Source: Arenibacter certesii DSM 19833
GTDB lineage: Bacteria > Bacteroidota > Bacteroidia > Flavobacteriales > Flavobacteriaceae
Assembly: GCF_000429545.1 (NCBI RefSeq)
Contig: NZ_KE386914.1
Span: 1-64,000, forward strand
Direction of reading: 5' to 3'
Length of the DNA stretch: 64,000 nt
Under the pieces are notes generated by a model. It saw only the letters and a list, made by a program, of their open reading frames with translations, searched no databases and was not told the origin of the DNA. Shown one piece after another: positions 60,032 through 64,000 of this stretch. How positions within the stretch are numbered: the stretch's first letter is position 1; each line of letters starts with the position of its first letter. The translations under genes were made by a program, and so were the position numbers.

Positions 60032-60603
60032 GAAATTAGCAGTTCCCTGTCGGCAGTTTACAGATCATGACTAATTGTTGTGTTCATGTAAATGATTGAT
60101 ATTTATTTCAATAGGATTTATTCTACGGAGCTCGATTAATCTATACCTTACCCTTCAACCAAATTCTCTTTCATTTTACTCAAGTGGTTCTTTATCGACT
60201 TTTAACGGTTTTTGTGAACCTGCGATTTCTTTGCTTGTCCAAAAAAAACGAAACAAAAGAAAAGACACCTTATCCAGATGAATTTATTAGATCAGATCTA
60301 AAAACCGGTTTAAAAGTCCGCGCTTTTTGAAAAAAAAACTGATTATCGGTCCTGAATCGTCGGAATTTAAACCTATCCTGAGGATATGGATGGCCTAACA
60401 AGTGGTGTCTACCAAAAGTTTTCGGCCTAATTTCTTCTTTGGCAGTAAATCAGGAGCTTCCACATTGACTTAAGGAAGGTTTACCTACCGGAGGTTGGCG
60501 TCCGGCAGCCCATGTTCACCTTAGTGAAAGCGGCTTGGGCGCTGCGGCTGTGGAAAGCCCGTAGATTTCAATAAAGGATAAATCAGCCTAGATTTTTCAC
60601 GCC
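60032..60603. other. Intergenic stretch, no convincing gene
   Basis: An ORF of 61 codons here has no family features. The palindrome TAGATC-A-GATCTA (60289-60301) and the hairpin CCGGA/TCCGG near 60497-60513 are visible. Composition is mixed and looks like decayed or non-coding DNA. Confidence 0.5.
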
Positions 60604-60656
60604 CCTGCCCGAACTAGGTCAGGCGGGCGTACCGAAACGGGTACGTTCGGGCGGGT
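60604..60656. repeat. GC-rich hairpin repeat, copy 2, with a nested hairpin
   Basis: CCTGCC pairs with GGCGGG (one G-U) as at 29204-29228. Inside and downstream CGTACC pairs with GGTACG (60627-60644) and CCCGAAC pairs with GTTCGGG (60608-60650). A compact GC-rich structured island. Confidence 0.55.
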
Positions 60657-60945
60657 TGAATACTTTTTTATTTATCTCCTTATCTATTGCTTTTTAAAGG
60701 AATTCATGAATGCTGAGCATTTCATCGATGGAAAAAAGTATTGAAATGCGTGTTAAAAGGTAGAGTATTGTTATTATGCTTACCTGATAATTTTAACCAC
60801 AGACAACTTTTGTGATTGATCCAAAACTACTTCACCACTATAAATTACGAAGCAATTCAATTTTCTATTAAATCAACATACTCTAGTTACAGATAAGAAT
60901 AATCAGATGGTCTCCTGACTTAATTTAGACCTTTACCAATAAAGT
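60657..60945. other. Intergenic stretch, nothing recognised
   Basis: AT-rich; no gene or repeat seen between the GC island and the YCF48-like gene stop. Confidence 0.4.
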
Positions 60946-61983
60946 CTATTTAAAAGTTAGTTTGGCTATTCTATTTGCTCCAGCGGCGTAGGCTATGGAA
61001 TCATTTAAAAAGCGTATGGTATAGAAGGACTCATCGGAAAGCTGGTCCCAATTTTTCCCTCTATCATGGGAATAGGCAATACCTTTAAATCCTATGGCAA
61101 TGAGCGCTTTCCCATCCGAATTGGGTACAAATTGTACACAACTCCTGTAATCTGGTAATTGTCCACTCGCAACAAGTTGCCATGTTTTCCCGCCATCAAC
61201 GGTCACCGCCTTATTATTTTTATTATTATCTGGATCGGTATAATCCCCGCCAATTGCGAACCCTACATTTTCATCGTAGAAATCGACGGAATAAATCCCT
61301 TCGGTAGATTTTTCGTTCTTAATTGGAGTGGCTATAACTTCCCAAGATGTACCTTTATTTTCTGTATAATAGATATTCCCCTTAGTGGTAGCAATCCATG
61401 CCTTATCCCCTATAACTTTTATATTGGTATTACTTGCGGCAAAGGCTCCCTCCCTTTCCTCAGCTTTAGGCAGGGACGAACAGGGCAATTTTTTCCAATT
61501 ATTGCCACCATCCCGAGTAATAATAATGGAAAGACATCCTTCCATACTATCCCCAATAGCAATTCCCTCCATATTATTCCAAAAGGTCATTGAGTTGTAG
61601 AATACCTTCTCATCTTCTTCCTTATAAACCATCTCCATAGAACCAGTATCCCCAGTTTTATATAATAAGGCCGGATTACCTACAGAAAGCATAAAAAAAT
61701 CTGTAGCGGTGTGTGCAACGGCTCTAAATTCTGGAGTTAATGTGTCATATTGTTGCGTATTTATCTTTGACTTTCCAGTACGTAAATCCAATAGGCCAAA
61801 GGCGCCCTTGTTGGCTGCAAAAGCCAAGCTGCCCGCGTCCATAAGTTCTATGGCCCTAATACTTAAAGAATCGGATAAAACGGTTTCTATTTCTACAGTG
61901 GAAAAAACCTTTGAATTTTCGGTATTAGCACAAGAAACGATCAGAAAAAGTAGGAAAGCAGGGATTAATCTAGTCATGCTCAT
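60946..61983 (-). CDS. YCF48-/BNR-like beta-propeller lipoprotein
   Basis: 345 residues from the ATG at 61983 (a TTG frame extends to 61995). Lipobox near LIVSCAN, so probably lipid-anchored. Repeated units such as VTVDGGKTWQLV, ITRDGGNNWKKL and SHDRGKNWDQL are BNR/Asp-box-like turns of a beta propeller as in photosystem assembly factor Ycf48 or WD40/YVTN-like proteins. It should bind a partner outside the cytosol. Function unknown. Confidence 0.83.
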   Translation of the reverse strand: MSMTRLIPAFLLFLIVSCANTENSKVFSTVEIETVLSDSLSIRAIELMDAGSLAFAANKGAFGLLDLRTGKSKINTQQYDTLTPEFRAVAHTATDFFMLSVGNPALLYKTGDTGSMEMVYKEEDEKVFYNSMTFWNNMEGIAIGDSMEGCLSIIITRDGGNNWKKLPCSSLPKAEEREGAFAASNTNIKVIGDKAWIATTKGNIYYTENKGTSWEVIATPIKNEKSTEGIYSVDFYDENVGFAIGGDYTDPDNNKNNKAVTVDGGKTWQLVASGQLPDYRSCVQFVPNSDGKALIAIGFKGIAYSHDRGKNWDQLSDESFYTIRFLNDSIAYAAGANRIAKLTFK

Positions 61984-62022
61984 AATTTTCACCAAAAATA
62001 ATAGGATTAGCTTCTAATACAA

Positions 62023-62030
62023 TACCTTTG
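62023..62030 (+). promoter_or_regulatory. -7 element of the RsmB-family gene
   Basis: TACCTTTG (TAnnTTTG) is 20 bases before the ATG at 62051; no clear TTG at the normal distance. Confidence 0.45.
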
Positions 62031-62050
62031 CAATCTTAATTTTTTTTAAA

Positions 62051-63268
62051 ATGCGATTACATAGAAATCTAGTGTTTGCAGTTGTTGATGCATTAAATTA
62101 TATATTTAATGAAGGCGAATATGCAGATAAAGTAGTAGAAAAAGTATTAAAATACGATAAGCGCTGGGGTGCGCGAGACAGGGGCTTTATTGCCGAAACC
62201 ACCTATGATATGGTGCGATGGAAGCGATTATATGCCGAGATAGCCGAAGTGAAAGCCCCTTATAGCAGACCAAATCTGTTTAGAATGTTTGCTGTTTGGG
62301 CGGTTTTAAAAGGCATAAAACTTCCAGATTGGAAACAATTAGAGCCAACCCCTGAAAGAAGAATCAAAGGGAGATTTGATGAACTTTCTAAAATCAGAAA
62401 ATACAGGGAGTCTGTTCCGGATTGGATGGATGAATTAGCAGCAAAAGCATTAGGTGAAGCGCTTTGGACCAAGGAAATAGCCGCTTTAAACCAACAGGCA
62501 GAGGTTATTCTAAGGGTAAACACCTTAAAGACCACCAAAGATGCCTTGAAAAATGCACTCCGTGAAGCAGGAATCGAGACCGAACCTATACGAGGGTATC
62601 CAGATGCTTTAAAACTGGCCGAGCGCAGCAATGTATTTATTACTGAGCCTTTTAAATTAGGATGGTTTGAAGTGCAAGACGCCTCTTCCCAACTAGTAGC
62701 TCCATTTTTAGATGTAAAACCCGGACAGCGTGTTGTTGATACTTGTGCAGGTGCAGGTGGGAAAACCTTGCATTTGGCTGCCCTAATGGAAAATAAGGGG
62801 CAATTGATAGCCTTGGATATTTACGGAAATAAGCTTAAAGAACTTAAGAGAAGAGCTAAAAGGGATGGTGCCCACAATGTGGAAACTAGACATATAGAAA
62901 CTACCAAGGTAATTAAGAAGTTATACGATACAGCAGACCGGGTACTTATAGATGCCCCTTGTACTGGACTCGGAGTACTTAAAAGGAATCCGGACGCTAA
63001 ATGGAAATTGCAACCAGAGTTTCTTGAGAAAATTATGGTTACACAGCAAGAGATCTTACAGGACTATAGTCGCATTGTTAAACCTGGTGGTAAGTTGGTT
63101 TATGCAACCTGCTCAATTTTACCACAAGAAAATATCATGCAGGTAAAGAAATTTTTAAGTTCTGAGGCCGGAAAGGATTTCCATCTAGTTAAGGAATCCA
63201 AAATTTATTCTTCTAAAACAGGATATGATGGGTTTTATATGGCGCAGTTGGAAAAGAATCCCGCCTAA
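62051..63268 (+). CDS. RsmB/NOP-family RNA (cytosine-5) methyltransferase
   Basis: 405 residues. SAM motif VDTCAGAGGKTLHLAAL, then the catalytic pair C304 in DAPCTGLGV and C354 in YATCSI, the usual m5C MTase Pro-Cys and Thr-Cys motifs. An N-terminal NusB-like helical part (about 1-140) is expected in this family. It methylates a cytosine in 16S rRNA or another RNA; the target is not readable. It is transcribed divergently from the YCF48-like gene. Confidence 0.93.
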   Translation: MRLHRNLVFAVVDALNYIFNEGEYADKVVEKVLKYDKRWGARDRGFIAETTYDMVRWKRLYAEIAEVKAPYSRPNLFRMFAVWAVLKGIKLPDWKQLEPTPERRIKGRFDELSKIRKYRESVPDWMDELAAKALGEALWTKEIAALNQQAEVILRVNTLKTTKDALKNALREAGIETEPIRGYPDALKLAERSNVFITEPFKLGWFEVQDASSQLVAPFLDVKPGQRVVDTCAGAGGKTLHLAALMENKGQLIALDIYGNKLKELKRRAKRDGAHNVETRHIETTKVIKKLYDTADRVLIDAPCTGLGVLKRNPDAKWKLQPEFLEKIMVTQQEILQDYSRIVKPGGKLVYATCSILPQENIMQVKKFLSSEAGKDFHLVKESKIYSSKTGYDGFYMAQLEKNPA

Positions 63269-63280
63269 TCAACGAATAAA

Positions 63281-63318
63281 AAAATCCCCGATGTAAAATG
63301 TCGGGGATTTTTTTTTTG
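63281..63318. terminator. Bidirectional terminator after the RsmB-family gene
   Basis: AAATCCCCGA pairs with TCGGGGATTT around a 9-base loop, with A-runs and a T-run on the flanks. It can serve the convergent gene at 63346 as well. Confidence 0.88.
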
Positions 63319-63345
63319 CTTCTTCTCGTTATTGACATTAGTACA

Positions 63346-63786
63346 TCAAATTCCAATCCGGACACTGGGCATTCTAACTCCTATTCCGGTACTAATTGTT
63401 GTTCTGTTGTAGGGTCTACGGTTCCCATAATTAGTATTATTGTAATAATAGAAAGAAGTTTGAGTGTGATAGTGCCTACTGTGATGACAATGAGAATCAC
63501 AATGCTTTCTATGCTGGGCATAAGCATCATTTTTCCCCTTTAAATAGGCTTTATATGCTTTTTTATCTCTCTTTTTCAAGTCGCGTTCATATTCCTTTTG
63601 ATCTTCCCAAAACTCCTCCTCGGCATCTTCGTCCAAGTTTTGGGTCTGTTCATATCTTGCATCTTCGATAGCACGTTGTTCATAATAGGATATCTCTTTA
63701 TTTTCTATAGATTTTTTCTCTTGGGCAAATAATCCCACAGACATACACAACAAACTAATGAACGGAACGTATTTTAATTTCTTCAT
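63346..63786 (-). CDS. Secreted His-rich hypothetical protein
   Basis: 146 residues. Signal peptide ends GLFAQ. The mature part is highly charged (DEDAEEEFWEDQKEYERDLKK, likely helical), then a His/Cys cluster (KHCDSHCHHSRHYH) and a Tyr/Asn-rich C-terminus. No known family recognised. The His/Cys cluster is compatible with metal binding outside the cytosol. Monocistronic. Confidence 0.7.
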   Translation of the reverse strand: MKKLKYVPFISLLCMSVGLFAQEKKSIENKEISYYEQRAIEDARYEQTQNLDEDAEEEFWEDQKEYERDLKKRDKKAYKAYLKGKNDAYAQHRKHCDSHCHHSRHYHTQTSFYYYNNTNYGNRRPYNRTTISTGIGVRMPSVRIGI

Positions 63787-63890
63787 AATATTAATGTTTT
63801 ATTCGAACATCTTAGCTCGAGACAATGGTTCGTGAATAAAACAACTACAGGAGAATTTACCCTACCTTAAACTTAAAATTCATCTATGGT

Positions 63891-64000
63891 TTAAAAATAA
63901 TCTTTGCCCGTATTTAGAGTTAGAACATCTTTATGCATCAATGATTCCGCTAAAGCATTGGTTTTTACCAATTCGTACTTAAAGTAAAACTTCATGGAGT
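63891..64000 (-). CDS. C-terminal end of an unrecognised protein, cut by window edge
   Basis: On the minus strand a frame is open from the window end to a TAA at 63891-63893, giving 36 residues that end TLNTGKDYF. Family unknown. Start lies outside the window. Confidence 0.45.
   Translation of the reverse strand, partial: SMKFYFKYELVKTNALAESLMHKDVLTLNTGKDYF

Noticed and set aside
60096-60281. 61-codon plus-strand ORF in the long intergenic region
   Set aside because: Low-complexity content, no domain, no promoter consensus; likely chance open frame in non-coding DNA.

Overview
The window looks like chromosomal DNA of a Flavobacteriaceae-type member of the Bacteroidota, probably marine. It is AT-rich. 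Several starts are preceded by the Bacteroidota -7 element TAnnTTTG. Gene content also fits: a TonB-dependent receptor with a carboxypeptidase-regulatory-like N-terminal domain, fused 2-oxoacid dehydrogenase E1, and many lipoprotein or Sec-signal proteins. I found no rRNA, tRNA, CRISPR array, prophage or intact insertion sequence. This is mostly a stable backbone with small accessory modules. The first 228 bases hold a GC-richer gene fragment of unknown origin.

Layout. 0.4-12.6 kb: AraC regulator fused to nickel-binding-like and cyclase-like domains, D-amino-acid aminotransferase, M3 peptidase, outer-membrane barrel, alcohol dehydrogenase, a metal P-type ATPase with a Fur-family regulator, an rRNA-type pseudouridine synthase, exported Pcm and a DUF1080 protein. 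12.7-19.7 kb: arsenate-reductase-like protein with DUF6428, topoisomerase III, FKBP/SlyD-type isomerase, a serine hydrolase gene broken by one in-frame TAA, and a cold-shock protein. 20-34 kb: TonB receptor, second FKBP, EamA transporter, LemA/DUF2207 pair, M19 dipeptidase, SF2 helicase, LpxD, VF530 protein, RhlE-like helicase. 34.4-39.2 kb: a protealysin-like M4 peptidase overlapping its emfourin-type inhibitor, an M28 peptidase, HPF and TerC. 39.2-44.2 kb: a six-gene operon (FAD oxidoreductase, methyltransferase, type III polyketide synthase, FabZ-like dehydratase, ketosynthase, ACP), the best candidate for an uncharacterised biosynthetic system. 44.2-52.7 kb: OmpA/glycine-zipper lipoprotein, lipocalin, GreA/Rnk-like protein, glutamate dehydrogenase, and an operon joining a fused 2-oxoacid dehydrogenase E1 to a soluble histidine kinase and an NtrC-type regulator. 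52.8-64 kb: 2OG-Fe oxygenase, SUI1/YciH, DUF1835, nucleoside phosphorylase, signal-less binding protein, single-domain response regulator, uracil-DNA glycosylase, an ECF sigma/membrane protein/Spy-like trio, a YCF48-like lipoprotein, an RsmB-family methyltransferase, a His-rich secreted protein and the tail of one more gene.

Between the genes, three gap-poor copies of a roughly 65-nt two-hairpin element (17.4, 37.8 and 46.4 kb) and two copies of a smaller GC-rich hairpin (29.2 and 60.6 kb) form dispersed repeat families. Several clear intrinsic terminators and operator-like palindromes are marked. All function calls come from reading motifs by eye; no database search was possible.
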